DNA of 64,000 nucleotides from positions 15,629 to 79,628 of the forward strand of contig CAJUGP010000001.1 in the NCBI GenBank assembly GCA_910586365.1, read 5' to 3'. Both the position numbers and the translations under genes were made by a program. Below, piece after piece: positions 14,879-23,811 of the stretch; positions within the stretch are counted from its first letter, which is position 1, and the number at the start of each line of letters is the position of its first letter. The notes under the pieces are model-generated. The model saw only the letters and a list, made by a program, of their open reading frames with translations, had not been told where the DNA came from and did not search any database. This DNA comes from an uncultured Christensenella sp. Lineage in GTDB: Bacteria > Bacillota > Clostridia > Christensenellales > Borkfalkiaceae.

Positions 14879-16786
14879 TCAGAACGCTTTTTTGCTTGCA
14901 ATTTCTTCAAGCACGAGTGCGATAAACTTATCTTTGAGCATTTCGCCGATATCGCCTTCGCCGCGGCGACGCACCGAAACCGTACCCGCCTCGACTTCTT
15001 TATCGCCGATCACGAGTTTGTAAGGCACTTTTTCCTGCTCGGCGTCGAAAATCTTCCTGCCGATTTTTTCCTTGCGCAAATCCGCTTCGGCGCGCAGACC
15101 CGCCGCTTTCATTTCCGAAACGAGTTTTTCGCTATACTCCGCCGCGCGGTCGGTCACAGGCAGAACCTTAACCTGCACGGGCGAGAGCCAAACGGGGAAT
15201 TTGCCCGCATAGTGCTCGATCAAAATACCGATAAACCGTTCGATCGAACCGAATACCACGCGGTGAATCATGATCGGGCGGTGTCTTTGCCCGTCCTCGC
15301 CCACGTATTCGAGGTCGAACCGCTGCGGCATTTGGAAATCGAGCTGAATCGTGCCGCACTGCCACGTTCTCTTAATGCTGTCTTCCAAATGGAAATCGAT
15401 TTTGGGTCCGTAGAACGCGCCGTCGCCTTCGTTGATCACGTAAGGAAGTTTCAGCTCGTCGAGCGCGGCTTTGAGCGCGCCCGTCGCCGCTTCCCAATCC
15501 TCGTCGCTGCCCATGGAATCTTTGGGACGCGTGGAAAGCTCGACGTGATACTTAAAACCGAACAGCGAATACACTTCGTCGATGATCCGCACGACGCCCT
15601 TGATCTCTTTCGTGATCTGTTCGGGCGTCATGAAGATATGCGCGTCGTCCTGCGTAAAGCATCTCACGCGCATCAGCCCGTGAAGCTGACCGCTCTTTTC
15701 GTGGCGGTGAACAAGCCCCAACTCGCCCATGCGAATGGGCAGATCTTTATAACTGTGCGGCGAATTTTTATACACGAGCAGACCGCCCGGACAGTTCATG
15801 GGCTTGACCGCGCAGTCCTCGCCGTCGATCTTCGTCGTATACATATTGTCTTTATAGTGATCCCAATGCCCCGAATTTTCCCAAAGCGTGCGCGTGAGAA
15901 TAATGGGCGTTTGCACTTCGACGTAATCTTCTCTTCTGTGAATGCTGCGCCAATAGTCCACAAGCTGATTTTTGAGGATCATGCCGTTGGGCAGGAAAAA
16001 GGGAAAGCCCTTTCCTTCGGGCAGCAGCGCGAACAATTTGAGTTCCTTGCCGAGTTTAATATGATCGCGCTTTTTCGCTTCTTCGAGCATCGTGAAATAC
16101 TCGTCCATCTCCTCTTTTTTCGCGAACGCCGTGCCGTAGATTCGGGTAAGCATTTTCTTCTTTTCGTCGCCGCGCCAATACGCGCCCGCGATGGAAACAA
16201 GCTTGAACGCCTTGATCTTCCCCGTCGAAGGCAAATGCGGTCCGCGGCACAAATCGGTGAACGCGCCCTGTTTGTAGAACGAAATTTCCTCGTTTGCGGG
16301 AAGATCCTGTATCAGCTCCACTTTATAATTTTCGCGGAACTTGTGCATGAAGGCGATCGCCTCGTCGCGGGGCAGTGTGAAACGCTCGATAGGCAAATTG
16401 CTCTTGATGATTTTTTTCATCTCCGCCTCGATCTTGGAAAAATCTTCGGGCGTGATGGGCGTTTTGAATTCAACGTCGTAATAAAATCCGTTTTCGATCA
16501 CGGGACCGATCGCCAATTTGCACGTGGGATACACGGTTTTGAGCGCCTGCGCCAAAACATGCGCGCACGTATGGCGGTAGACTTCCAAACCTTCTTTGTC
16601 TTTCAGCGTGACGATTTCAAGCGCGTCGCCTTCTTTCAGCACGGTTGCAAGATCGCAAAGCGCGCCGTTGATCTTCGCCGCGACGGCGGCGCGCGCCAGC
16701 CCTTCCGAAATGCTTTGCGCCGCTGCAAACGCGCTTGCGCCTTCCGCAACTTGAAGTTCGTCGCCGTTTTTGAGTATGATTTTCAC
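14879..16786 (-). CDS. thrS: Threonyl-tRNA synthetase
   Basis: This class II synthetase of 635 residues charges tRNA-Thr and clears mischarged Ser. The domain order is normal: TGS domain (about 1-61), editing domain with the HxxxH-type HTCAHVLAQA segment near residue 73, catalytic core with the zinc-binding MNCPGG motif and motif 2/3 segments (GELGLVHRHEKSG, HRVVFGSIERFIGILIEH), and C-terminal anticodon-binding domain. Its expression is probably set by the T-box leader just upstream. The GT motif CATAGTACT-like repeat lies in the 30 nt before the start. Confidence 0.96.
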   Translation of the reverse strand: MKIILKNGDELQVAEGASAFAAAQSISEGLARAAVAAKINGALCDLATVLKEGDALEIVTLKDKEGLEVYRHTCAHVLAQALKTVYPTCKLAIGPVIENGFYYDVEFKTPITPEDFSKIEAEMKKIIKSNLPIERFTLPRDEAIAFMHKFRENYKVELIQDLPANEEISFYKQGAFTDLCRGPHLPSTGKIKAFKLVSIAGAYWRGDEKKKMLTRIYGTAFAKKEEMDEYFTMLEEAKKRDHIKLGKELKLFALLPEGKGFPFFLPNGMILKNQLVDYWRSIHRREDYVEVQTPIILTRTLWENSGHWDHYKDNMYTTKIDGEDCAVKPMNCPGGLLVYKNSPHSYKDLPIRMGELGLVHRHEKSGQLHGLMRVRCFTQDDAHIFMTPEQITKEIKGVVRIIDEVYSLFGFKYHVELSTRPKDSMGSDEDWEAATGALKAALDELKLPYVINEGDGAFYGPKIDFHLEDSIKRTWQCGTIQLDFQMPQRFDLEYVGEDGQRHRPIMIHRVVFGSIERFIGILIEHYAGKFPVWLSPVQVKVLPVTDRAAEYSEKLVSEMKAAGLRAEADLRKEKIGRKIFDAEQEKVPYKLVIGDKEVEAGTVSVRRRGEGDIGEMLKDKFIALVLEEIASKKAF

Positions 16787-16849
16787 GTTCGTTCCTCTCC
16801 TTATGCCGAAATTCGGCTTATTATGCGTGACATAGTACTGCGCGAACGG

Positions 16850-17066
16850 GCAAAAAACAAAAATGCGCCCTCTAATCCTCCCTTTTCGGGAAAATTAAGG
16901 ACGCAAAATGTAATTGCGCGGTTCCACCTTAATTGCCGGAAATAATCCGACCGCTCGCATGCAGTTATCTAAAATAAAGCGGTTTCGCTCTCCGTTTTCC
17001 CTTGCAAATCTTCCAGCCACGGATTCGCTCTCTGTAAAGGTCGTTCGGCGCTACTTGTCTTTAAGT
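16850..17066 (-). promoter_or_regulatory. T-box leader of thrS
   Basis: Reading the minus strand, the leader contains the T-box core AAGGTGGAACCGCG (around 16917-16931). The flanking AATTAAGG and CCTTAATT can pair to form the antiterminator. A competing terminator stem (about 16864-16903, arms GCGTCCTTAATTTTCCC and GGGAGGATTAGAGGGCGC) is followed by a T-rich run at 16850-16862. Stem I with an AGAGAG-type segment lies at 17000-17066. A Thr codon ACC in the sequence GAAACCGC (near 16980) is a candidate specifier. Uncharged tRNA-Thr should allow read-through into thrS. Confidence 0.9.
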
Positions 17067-17072
17067 GCTTTT

Positions 17073-17101
17073 ATTGTATTCCTTTTGCCGCGGTTTGTCA
17101 A
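17073..17101 (-). promoter_or_regulatory. Consensus promoter of the thrS T-box
   Basis: TTGACA (17096-17101), 17 bp, TACAAT (17073-17078) on the minus strand. The -35 box contains the TGA stop codon of the upstream ytxC-like gene. Confidence 0.85.
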
Positions 17102-17814
17102 GAAAATATCGCGCGTTCTGCGTAATATTTTTGCAAAAAATCGCTCAATTCGTCGGGAACGTCGCCGAGGCAATACACGAACCCCGCGTCGGAAAGCAGG
17201 ATCTCCGTTTCGATATCTTCCTCTCCCGTCAGACGGCTGCGGCGCAGCGGCGCAAAATTTTCGCCGAACACCACGTTGTCGCGTAGGTAGATCTTATTGC
17301 GGCTCTCCCCCACGAGGAACTCGCAGAACCGCGTGAGATCGACGGACGAAAAGCCCGCGGGAACATAGCCGATAATTTTATCCCATTTTTCCCGCAGTCT
17401 GCCCAAACGGAAATGATAAATCCCGTCGATCGCGTATTCCGAAGATGGCGTGATCTTGCGGCGGATATACGCGGCGTCGCCCTCGCAGTCGGCGGCGATC
17501 AGCGCGGCGCGCAGTAATTTGGCTTCGCGCTTGGATAAGCTCACCGCAAGCCGTTCTTCCAAATATTTATTTTTATAGCCCACGCCGAGAACCTCGCCGA
17601 TTTCGCGTTGAAGCGCGTTCTGCACGCGCGAGGGATCGCCGTTGAGTTTGATATGCAAGGCGGCGCGGTCGTCGAAATGCAGCAGCGCGCTGCCTTCCGC
17701 GCGCAAAACTTCTTCGGCAAGGCGGTTATATAAATAGGTTATATATGCGCTGCGCGCCTTCTCGTCGGATACGGTTATTTCTTCCACAAGTTTATTGTAT
17801 GTGGATTTTAGCAA
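17098..17814 (-). CDS. ytxC: YtxC-like putative sporulation protein
   Basis: A 238-residue soluble protein with no signal peptide or catalytic motif that I recognise. Size, overall composition and above all its position directly upstream of thrS match YtxC, annotated as a putative sporulation protein, which also precedes thrS in Bacillus. The function of YtxC is not established. The only plausible start is TTG at 17814; no ATG lies near and no clear ribosome-binding site is visible. The stop codon is embedded in the -35 box of the thrS promoter. The family call depends mostly on context. Confidence 0.55.
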   Translation of the reverse strand: MLKSTYNKLVEEITVSDEKARSAYITYLYNRLAEEVLRAEGSALLHFDDRAALHIKLNGDPSRVQNALQREIGEVLGVGYKNKYLEERLAVSLSKREAKLLRAALIAADCEGDAAYIRRKITPSSEYAIDGIYHFRLGRLREKWDKIIGYVPAGFSSVDLTRFCEFLVGESRNKIYLRDNVVFGENFAPLRRSRLTGEEDIETEILLSDAGFVYCLGDVPDELSDFLQKYYAERAIFS

Positions 17815-17846
17815 TTTATTTATAAAATTTCAGAAAAACAAACCGA

Positions 17847-19817
17847 TCATCTTGTCCATACGTATCCGCAATAGGTTTGGTTCAACAGCGTTGCGTTCGC
17901 CGCGCCGTCGCTCGAAACCGCAGGCGTAACGGTTACGGTATTCTCCTCTTCGTCCGTTGTTTCCGCCGTCCAACCCAGACTGCGTTCAAAGGTAACGCTC
18001 GTCAGCGCCGCACACTCGTAAAAAGCATACGCATCGATCTTCGTTACGCCCGCGCCGAGCGTAACCGTTTGAAGCGACGTAGCGCCGCGGAACATGCCGT
18101 AACCGATGAGCGAGTCGCACGTAAGCGTTTTCAGCGCCGTACAGCCGTAAAACGCATACAGTCCGACGCTTTCGAGTCCGCTCCCGATCGTCAGCTCGCT
18201 CAGCGCGGTATTATAGGCGAAGGCGTATTCGCCGAGCGTTTTCACGCTGCTTGCAAGCCGTACGGAAGAAACCGCGGCGCTCCGAAAGGCGCTGTTCCCC
18301 ACCGAAACGAGCTTGCTGCCGAAGGAAAACGAAGAGAGCGCACCGCAACGGTCAAAGGCGGAATCCCCGATCGCCGTCAAATAGGGCATAGCGCCGATCT
18401 TCTTTAAGCTGACGCAGTTGTAAAAAGCAAACATGCCGATTTGTTCCACGTTGCCGCCGCCCGTCACCGTTTCGAGCGCAGTGTTTGCACGAAACGCGTT
18501 GGGCATTATGCTCGTGCAGGTCGAAGGAATTTGAACGGATTTCAGTTTGGTACAACCGATAAACGCCTTATTCCCGATCGTCAACAGTCCTTCCGGCAAA
18601 AAGTCAACGGTTTCGAGCGCGGTATAGGCGAAACTATACACTTCCAACGATTTGATCGTCGGCGAAAGCGTTACCTTTTTCAGAGGACAATAGTCAAACA
18701 TCATGCTGCCGATCGATTCGACCGACGCGAGGAAATTGACGGTTTCAAGCGAAGAGCATTTTAAGAAAATATTTTTGCCGACGCTTGTAACCGTGGAAGG
18801 TATGGTGATTTCCGTTAGATTTTCGCAAGCGGCAAAGGCATTTTCTCCGATTTCGGTAAGCGTTTCGGGGAAATGGATCGCACGCAGCCCCGACTCTTGA
18901 AACGCGCGATAGCCGAGCGAAGAAATCTTGCCCGACAAGGTTACGTTTTGCAGCGAAGTACAGCCTTCAAACGCGTATGCTCCCACTCTCGCCACGCCGC
19001 CCTGCAGCTCGACGTCAATCAAAGCCGTACAATGATAAAACGCCCTATCCCATATATTCTCGACCGTACTCGGAATGGATACGGCGGTTATCACATCGTT
19101 TTCCATAAAGGTTTCCGCTTCGATTGCCGTGATCGGCTTTCCCTTATAAGTCAAGGGAATCATCACCCGTTTATGGCTGCCCGTGTACGCTCCGACCGCA
19201 TAAGACACGGCTTCCGCTTCCGTGTTCGCCGCCGAACCGTCGGCTTTTCTGCCAAAAAAGGTAAACTCCGTATCGTAAACGATATTGCCGCAGACTTCGC
19301 AAACGGAATCGTCCGCCGCGCTGTAACGGTGTTCCTCCTCGTCCTCGTGGAGATTGCACCGCGAACAGGCGTGATAATGGGTATGTACCGCCTGCGTCCA
19401 CTCGGTTCCGATATCATGACCGAGCTTTTCGGTCGTTTCCCGCTTTGTTTCGACGCAGCCCGCGCGCTGGCAGCGGAAGGTCGTAACGCCTTGATTCGTG
19501 CAGTCGGCGGGTATGGTCGTCCCTTCGTCCCAATCGTGATCGAGCGGAGCAAGGTTGACGCTCTCCTTATCGGTAATCTCCCGCGTGCCGTCCGCATCGC
19601 CGAACCATTTTTCGCACGTATTACAGATAAAATACGCCGTGTGCCCGCCGTGGGTGCAATCGGCTTTCTGTTCCGTTACGGGCTGCATTTGGTGAACGTG
19701 CGGCGTTTCCCCTTGCTCTTCGCCTTCGCCGCCCCTGTTGCAAGCGGTAAATCCCAACAGCGCGCAGACGACGGCAGACGCCGAAAGCAAAATCTTGATT
19801 GTTTTTTTCATACGCAT
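17847..19817 (-). CDS. Leucine-rich-repeat (BspA-like) surface lipoprotein
   Basis: A 656-residue exported protein. Residues 1-26 form a lipoprotein signal peptide ending in FTAC, with Cys26 as the probable lipid anchor. Residues about 35-180 are rich in Cys and His in three CxxC/HxxC-type blocks (for example FICNTCEKWFG, FRCQRAGC, HACSRCNLHE, CEVCGN) resembling small metal- or disulfide-stabilised modules. From about residue 205 to 630 come about 16 LRR_5-type repeats of about 23 residues with the pattern IGxxAFxxCxxLxxVxLPxxV. BspA-like repeats mediate adhesion in other bacteria; binding here is inferred. A strong AAGGAAGGG ribosome-binding site precedes the ATG. Its promoter has an 11-bp G tract in the spacer, so expression may be phase variable. 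Confidence 0.88.
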   Translation of the reverse strand: MRMKKTIKILLSASAVVCALLGFTACNRGGEGEEQGETPHVHQMQPVTEQKADCTHGGHTAYFICNTCEKWFGDADGTREITDKESVNLAPLDHDWDEGTTIPADCTNQGVTTFRCQRAGCVETKRETTEKLGHDIGTEWTQAVHTHYHACSRCNLHEDEEEHRYSAADDSVCEVCGNIVYDTEFTFFGRKADGSAANTEAEAVSYAVGAYTGSHKRVMIPLTYKGKPITAIEAETFMENDVITAVSIPSTVENIWDRAFYHCTALIDVELQGGVARVGAYAFEGCTSLQNVTLSGKISSLGYRAFQESGLRAIHFPETLTEIGENAFAACENLTEITIPSTVTSVGKNIFLKCSSLETVNFLASVESIGSMMFDYCPLKKVTLSPTIKSLEVYSFAYTALETVDFLPEGLLTIGNKAFIGCTKLKSVQIPSTCTSIMPNAFRANTALETVTGGGNVEQIGMFAFYNCVSLKKIGAMPYLTAIGDSAFDRCGALSSFSFGSKLVSVGNSAFRSAAVSSVRLASSVKTLGEYAFAYNTALSELTIGSGLESVGLYAFYGCTALKTLTCDSLIGYGMFRGATSLQTVTLGAGVTKIDAYAFYECAALTSVTFERSLGWTAETTDEEENTVTVTPAVSSDGAANATLLNQTYCGYVWTR

Positions 19818-19845
19818 TGACCCTTCCTTATTTTATCACCCTGCT

Positions 19846-19877
19846 ATTATACCCCCCCCCCCTAAAAAATTTGTCAA
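19846..19877 (-). promoter_or_regulatory. Promoter with poly-G spacer (putative phase-variable)
   Basis: On the minus strand TTGACA (19872-19877) and TATAAT (19846-19851) match consensus perfectly but are 20 bp apart. Eleven of those 20 bp are a G homopolymer (19852-19862). Loss of three G would restore the optimal 17-bp spacing. Confidence 0.85.
19852..19862 (-). repeat. 11-bp poly-G tract between -35 and -10
   Basis: Eleven consecutive C on the plus strand (G on the coding strand of the surface lipoprotein gene). It is the longest homopolymer I see in the window. Confidence 0.9.
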
Positions 19878-19944
19878 GCGATTTACAGATAATTTTTTAC
19901 TCTTATCACAAAAAAACAACCCCGATCCAAAACGGCGATTTTGT

Positions 19945-19973
19945 TTGACAATTTTACCCGCTTATAGTAAAAT
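19945..19973 (+). promoter_or_regulatory. Promoter of leuS
   Basis: TTGACA (19945-19950), 17 bp, TAAAAT (19968-19973), about 30 nt before the leuS ATG. No T-box or other leader structure is present. Confidence 0.8.
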
Positions 19974-20004
19974 ATAGGCAAAAAGCGTCGGGAGCGACCT
20001 ATTT

Positions 20005-22434
20005 ATGGACATGAAACAAATCGAAAAAAAATGGCAGGCGCGTTGGGAAAAAAGCAAAAGCAGCCATTTCGACGAAAAATCGGACAAGCCCAAACACTAT
20101 GTTTTGGAAATGTTCTCCTACCCTTCCGGCGCAAAGCTGCATATCGGGCATTGGTATAACTACGGCCCTGCCGACAGCTACGCCCGCTTCAAAAAGATGC
20201 AGGGCTATAACGTGTTTCAGCCGATGGGCTTCGACGCGTTCGGACTGCCCGCCGAGAATTATGCGATCAAAACGGGCGTTCACCCCAAGGATTCTACCGA
20301 TAAAAACATCGAAACGATGGAAGGACAGTTGCGCGCGATGGGCGCAATGTTCGACTGGTCGGCGGAAATCCAAACCTGCCGCGAGGATTATTATAAATGG
20401 ACGCAATGGATGTTTTTGCAGCTGTACAAAAACAAACTTGCATACCGAAAAGAAGCACCCGTCAACTGGTGCCCCTCTTGCAATACCGTGCTCGCCAACG
20501 AACAGGCGGAAGGCGGCAAGTGCGAACGCTGCGGCACGGAGGTCGTCCGCAAAAACCTCACGCAGTGGTTTTTTAAGATAACCGACTACGCCGAGGAGCT
20601 GCTTTCGGGATTGGATACGCTCGACTGGCCCGAAAAGACCAAAAACATGCAGCGCAACTGGATCGGAAAATCGATGGGCTGCGAAATCGAATTTGCTTGC
20701 GAAAACGGCAAGGCGATCCGCGTTTATACGACGCGCTGCGATACCGTTTACGGCGTGACCTACGTTGTACTCGCCCCCGAGCACCCCCTCGCGCTCGAGC
20801 TCACGACCGACGGTCGGCGCGAAGAAGTCGAGCGTTATATCGAATACGCGGCAAAAGCGAGCGAAATCGACCGCCTTTCGACCGCGCGCGAAAAAACGGG
20901 TGTCTTTACGGGCGCGTACTGCGTCAACCCCGTGAACGGACGCAAAATCCCCGTGTATCTTGCCGATTACGTTTTGGCGAGCTACGGCACGGGCGCGGTG
21001 ATGGCGGTGCCCGCGCACGACGAACGCGACTTCGCTTTTGCAACAAAATACAACTTGCCCGTTGAAAAAGTGATCGAAAAACGCGGCGGCGATACGACGC
21101 TGCCCTTCTGCGACGACGGCATCGTAGTCGGCTCGGTGCAGTTCGACGGACTGTTCGGCGAAGAAGCGCGCGCGGAGATCGCCAACTATATTTCCAAAAT
21201 CGGCAAAGGCGGCAAACGCATCAATTACCGTTTGCGCGATTGGCTCGTTTCGCGCCAACGCTATTGGGGCGCGCCTATTCCCATTGTTTACTGCCCCGTA
21301 TGCGGCACGGTGCCCGTTCCCGAAAAGAAGCTGCCCGTTCGCCTTCCCTATGACGTGGAATTTAAGCCCGACGGCAAATCGCCGCTTGCCAAGCACGAAA
21401 AATTCATGCAAACGACTTGCCCGAAGTGCGGCGGCGCGGCGCAGCGCGATCCCGATACGCTCGATACCTTCGTCTGTTCGAGCTGGTATTATCTGCGTTA
21501 TCCCGACGCCCGCAACGACAAAGCGCCCTTCGATCGGGAAACGGTGAACGAAATGCTGCCCGTGGATACCTACGTCGGCGGCGCGGAACACGCATGCATG
21601 CACCTTTTATACGCGCGGTTCTTCACCAAGGCGCTGCGTGATATGGGGTATCTGAACTTCGACGAGCCTTTCAAACGGCTTGTGCATCAGGGCGTGATTC
21701 TCGGTCCGGACGGAAACCGCATGAGCAAATCGCACGGCAACGTTGTTTCTCCCGACGATTACGTGGAAACCTACGGCTCGGACGCGTTCCGCCTGTATTT
21801 AATGTTCGGATTTTCTTACACCGAAGGCGGACCGTGGAACGACGACGGGATCAAATCGATCGCCAAATTCATGGATCGCGTGGAAAAAACCGTGCTCAAA
21901 ATCTGCGCTTACCCGAACGCGAACGAGAAGCAGTACGGCGCGGAAGAAAAAGCCCTCGACTATGCGCGGCACGACGCGATCGGGCGCATCACCAAGGATC
22001 TGGAAGCGTTCTCCTTTAATACCGCCGTCGCGCGGCTCATGGAGCTGATGAACGCCATGACGAAATACGACGCCCTTGCAGAAAAGAACGCCGTTTTGCT
22101 CAAAGAAACCGCAAAAGATTATATTCGGCTGCTCGCTCCGTTCGCGCCCCATTTCAGCGAAGAGCTTTGGCAGCTCACGGGCGGGAAAAATTCGGTTTTT
22201 GAACAGAGCTATCCGCTTGCCGACAGCGCGAAACTCGTGCAGGACGAAAAGGAATACGCGCTGCAAGTCAACTCGCGCATCGTATGCCGCGCGAACTTCG
22301 CAACCGACCTTTCCGAAGAGGATTTGCTCGCCGCCGCGCGCGCCCTGCCCGCCGTGCAGGAACGCATATCCGATAAAACGGTGAAAAAACACATCGTCGT
22401 TAAAGACAGGCTTATCAATTTTATCGTAGGCTGA
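20005..22434 (+). CDS. leuS: Leucyl-tRNA synthetase
   Basis: This class I synthetase of 809 residues charges tRNA-Leu. HIGH is at residues 46-49 (KLHIGHWYN) and the KMSKS loop is RMSKS at 572-576. Zinc-like Cys pairs are visible near [10 protein letters not shown] and CERCGTE, and the CP1 editing domain carries the threonine-rich ...[18 protein letters not shown] region and the [22 protein letters not shown] segment. The C-terminal anticodon domain is complete. Start at 20005 has GGGAG about 10 nt upstream. It is a single-gene unit with its own promoter and terminator. The synthetase genes thrS and gltX in this window are controlled differently. Confidence 0.97.
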   Translation: MDMKQIEKKWQARWEKSKSSHFDEKSDKPKHYVLEMFSYPSGAKLHIGHWYNYGPADSYARFKKMQGYNVFQPMGFDAFGLPAENYAIKTGVHPKDSTDKNIETMEGQLRAMGAMFDWSAEIQTCREDYYKWTQWMFLQLYKNKLAYRKEAPVNWCPSCNTVLANEQAEGGKCERCGTEVVRKNLTQWFFKITDYAEELLSGLDTLDWPEKTKNMQRNWIGKSMGCEIEFACENGKAIRVYTTRCDTVYGVTYVVLAPEHPLALELTTDGRREEVERYIEYAAKASEIDRLSTAREKTGVFTGAYCVNPVNGRKIPVYLADYVLASYGTGAVMAVPAHDERDFAFATKYNLPVEKVIEKRGGDTTLPFCDDGIVVGSVQFDGLFGEEARAEIANYISKIGKGGKRINYRLRDWLVSRQRYWGAPIPIVYCPVCGTVPVPEKKLPVRLPYDVEFKPDGKSPLAKHEKFMQTTCPKCGGAAQRDPDTLDTFVCSSWYYLRYPDARNDKAPFDRETVNEMLPVDTYVGGAEHACMHLLYARFFTKALRDMGYLNFDEPFKRLVHQGVILGPDGNRMSKSHGNVVSPDDYVETYGSDAFRLYLMFGFSYTEGGPWNDDGIKSIAKFMDRVEKTVLKICAYPNANEKQYGAEEKALDYARHDAIGRITKDLEAFSFNTAVARLMELMNAMTKYDALAEKNAVLLKETAKDYIRLLAPFAPHFSEELWQLTGGKNSVFEQSYPLADSAKLVQDEKEYALQVNSRIVCRANFATDLSEEDLLAAARALPAVQERISDKTVKKHIVVKDRLINFIVG

Positions 22435-22441
22435 ACGTTTC

Positions 22442-22472
22442 AAAATCCCGTGCGCGGCACGGGATTTTTTTT
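22442..22472 (+). terminator. Terminator of leuS
   Basis: Stem AAATCCCGTGC with GCACGGGATTT around a GCG loop, then a T run. Confidence 0.9.
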
Positions 22473-22482
22473 ATAAAAACGC

Positions 22483-22511
22483 TTGACTTTTTAACGCTGC
22501 TTTTTTATAAT
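22483..22511 (+). promoter_or_regulatory. Promoter of TetR-ABC operon
   Basis: TTGACT (22483-22488), 17 bp, TATAAT (22506-22511). Confidence 0.8.
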
Positions 22512-22518
22512 AAAACAT

Positions 22519-22536
22519 ACGTTGCAAAACAAACGT
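22519..22536 (+). promoter_or_regulatory. Candidate TetR operator
   Basis: Inverted repeat ACGTT-N8-AACGT sits at the likely transcription start, between the -10 box and the AAGGAG ribosome-binding site (22543-22548). Direct copies of ACGTTG are also 14 bp apart. Position fits autorepression by the downstream TetR protein; this is inference. Confidence 0.4.
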
Positions 22537-22553
22537 TGTAATAAGGAGATTTT

Positions 22554-23132
22554 ATGCCGCCTAAAGCAAAATTTACGAAAGAAGAAATCATACGCGCCGC
22601 TATCTCGATCGTGGAGCGCGGCGGAATCGCCGCGCTCACCGCGCGTTCGCTCGGGAACGCGCTCGAAAGCTCTTCCCGCCCTATTTTTACCGTTTTTTCG
22701 GGCATGAACGAAGTAAACGAAGCCGTGCTTGCTTACGCCCGTTCGGTTTATGCCGACTACGTAAACAGCGGATTGAACGAGCAAAAAGCCTTCCGCGGCG
22801 TGGGCAAAGCGTATATCCGTTTCGCCGCCGAGCGTCCGCGGCTCTTCCAACTGCTCTTCATGCGCGAAAACGAAGAGCTTCCAGACCAAAACAGTATCCT
22901 CGTCGGGATCGAAGAGCATTACCGCGCGATCCTCCGTTCGATTACGGAGGAATACGGTGTAGACGAAACCGCGGCAAAATCGCTTTATTTTCATATATGG
23001 GTGTATTCGCACGGGCTTGCCGTGCTCCTCGCCACGCGCATGTGCGCTTTTACGGCGGACGAAATCACGAAAAACATTACGGAAGTGTTCCGTTCTCTCG
23101 TGAAAACCGTGAAAACGGAGGGAAAATTATGA
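22554..23132 (+). CDS. TetR-family transcriptional regulator
   Basis: This 192-residue DNA-binding repressor has the TetR helix-turn-helix in residues about 8-52 (FTKEEIIRAAISIVERGG... LTARSLGNAL... IFTVFSGMNEV) and a divergent ligand-binding C-terminal half. The HTH has SSSRPIFTVFSG where most TetR proteins have gvspgtlYrhFpsK, a recognisable variant seen in Firmicutes regulators linked to transporters. It is first in an operon with an ABC ATPase and permease and overlaps the ATPase gene by 4 nt, so it probably controls that transporter and itself. Ligand unknown. Confidence 0.88.
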   Translation: MPPKAKFTKEEIIRAAISIVERGGIAALTARSLGNALESSSRPIFTVFSGMNEVNEAVLAYARSVYADYVNSGLNEQKAFRGVGKAYIRFAAERPRLFQLLFMRENEELPDQNSILVGIEEHYRAILRSITEEYGVDETAAKSLYFHIWVYSHGLAVLLATRMCAFTADEITKNITEVFRSLVKTVKTEGKL

Positions 23133-23809
23133 TTTCGGCGAAGGACGTAACAAAGCATTACGGTGCAACGCAGGTTTTGCGGGGCGTTTCGCTCAACGTG
23201 GCGGACGGCGATTTTACCGTCATTCTCGGCGCGTCGGGTTCGGGAAAATCCACTTTGCTCAACGTGCTCTCGGGTTTGGAACGCGCCGACGGCGGAAGCG
23301 TGCAATACGACGGTTTACTTCTCAACGATCTCAGTGACAAACAGCTTACCGCCTTCCGCAAGCGTGAAGTTGCCTTTATCTTTCAACAGTATTATCTTCT
23401 GCCCCACCTTTCGGTAAAAAACAACGTGAAGCTCGGCGCGGCGCTCGCAGGAAACGGCGATTTTGAACCCATTCTCGACGCCGTGGGACTGCGCGGCAAA
23501 GCCGACGCCAAGCCATCTTCCCTTTCGGGCGGCGAACAGCAGCGTGTTTGCATTGCCCGCGCGCTTGCAAAACAGCCCAAAACGCTGTTCTTAGACGAAC
23601 CGACGGGCGCGCTCGACGAGCAAACGGGGCGCGAGATCCTCGACTATATTCTGCGCTTACAGCAAGAACGGCGCTTTACGATGGTCATGGTGACGCATAA
23701 CCAGAATATCGCCGAAACGGCGAACACGATCGTGAAGATGAACAGCGGCAAAATCGTGGAAACGGTTACAAACGGCGCGCCCAAAGGCGCTTACGAAATC
23801 GGGTGGTAA
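23129..23809 (+). CDS. ABC transporter ATP-binding protein (MacB/LolD type)
   Basis: The 226-residue ATPase has Walker A GASGSGKS at 34-41, Q-loop FQQYYLLP at 85-92, signature LSGGEQQR at 132-139 and Walker B LFLDE at 153-157. Length and the DxDG.LSGL...GS pattern place it with ATPases that partner FtsX-like permeases (MacB, LolD, BceA, SalX group). The correct start is the ATG at 23129, which overlaps the TetR stop and has GGAGGG upstream. Its permease is the next gene. In Bacillota such pairs often handle antimicrobial peptides or lipids; the substrate here is not known. Confidence 0.92.
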   Translation: MISAKDVTKHYGATQVLRGVSLNVADGDFTVILGASGSGKSTLLNVLSGLERADGGSVQYDGLLLNDLSDKQLTAFRKREVAFIFQQYYLLPHLSVKNNVKLGAALAGNGDFEPILDAVGLRGKADAKPSSLSGGEQQRVCIARALAKQPKTLFLDEPTGALDEQTGREILDYILRLQQERRFTMVMVTHNQNIAETANTIVKMNSGKIVETVTNGAPKGAYEIGW

Positions 23810-23811
23810 AC

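Noticed and set aside
19850..19880. Poly-G tract as a G-quadruplex regulator
   Set aside because: A single uninterrupted run can form only poor intramolecular quadruplexes; its exact place in the promoter spacer is a simpler explanation.
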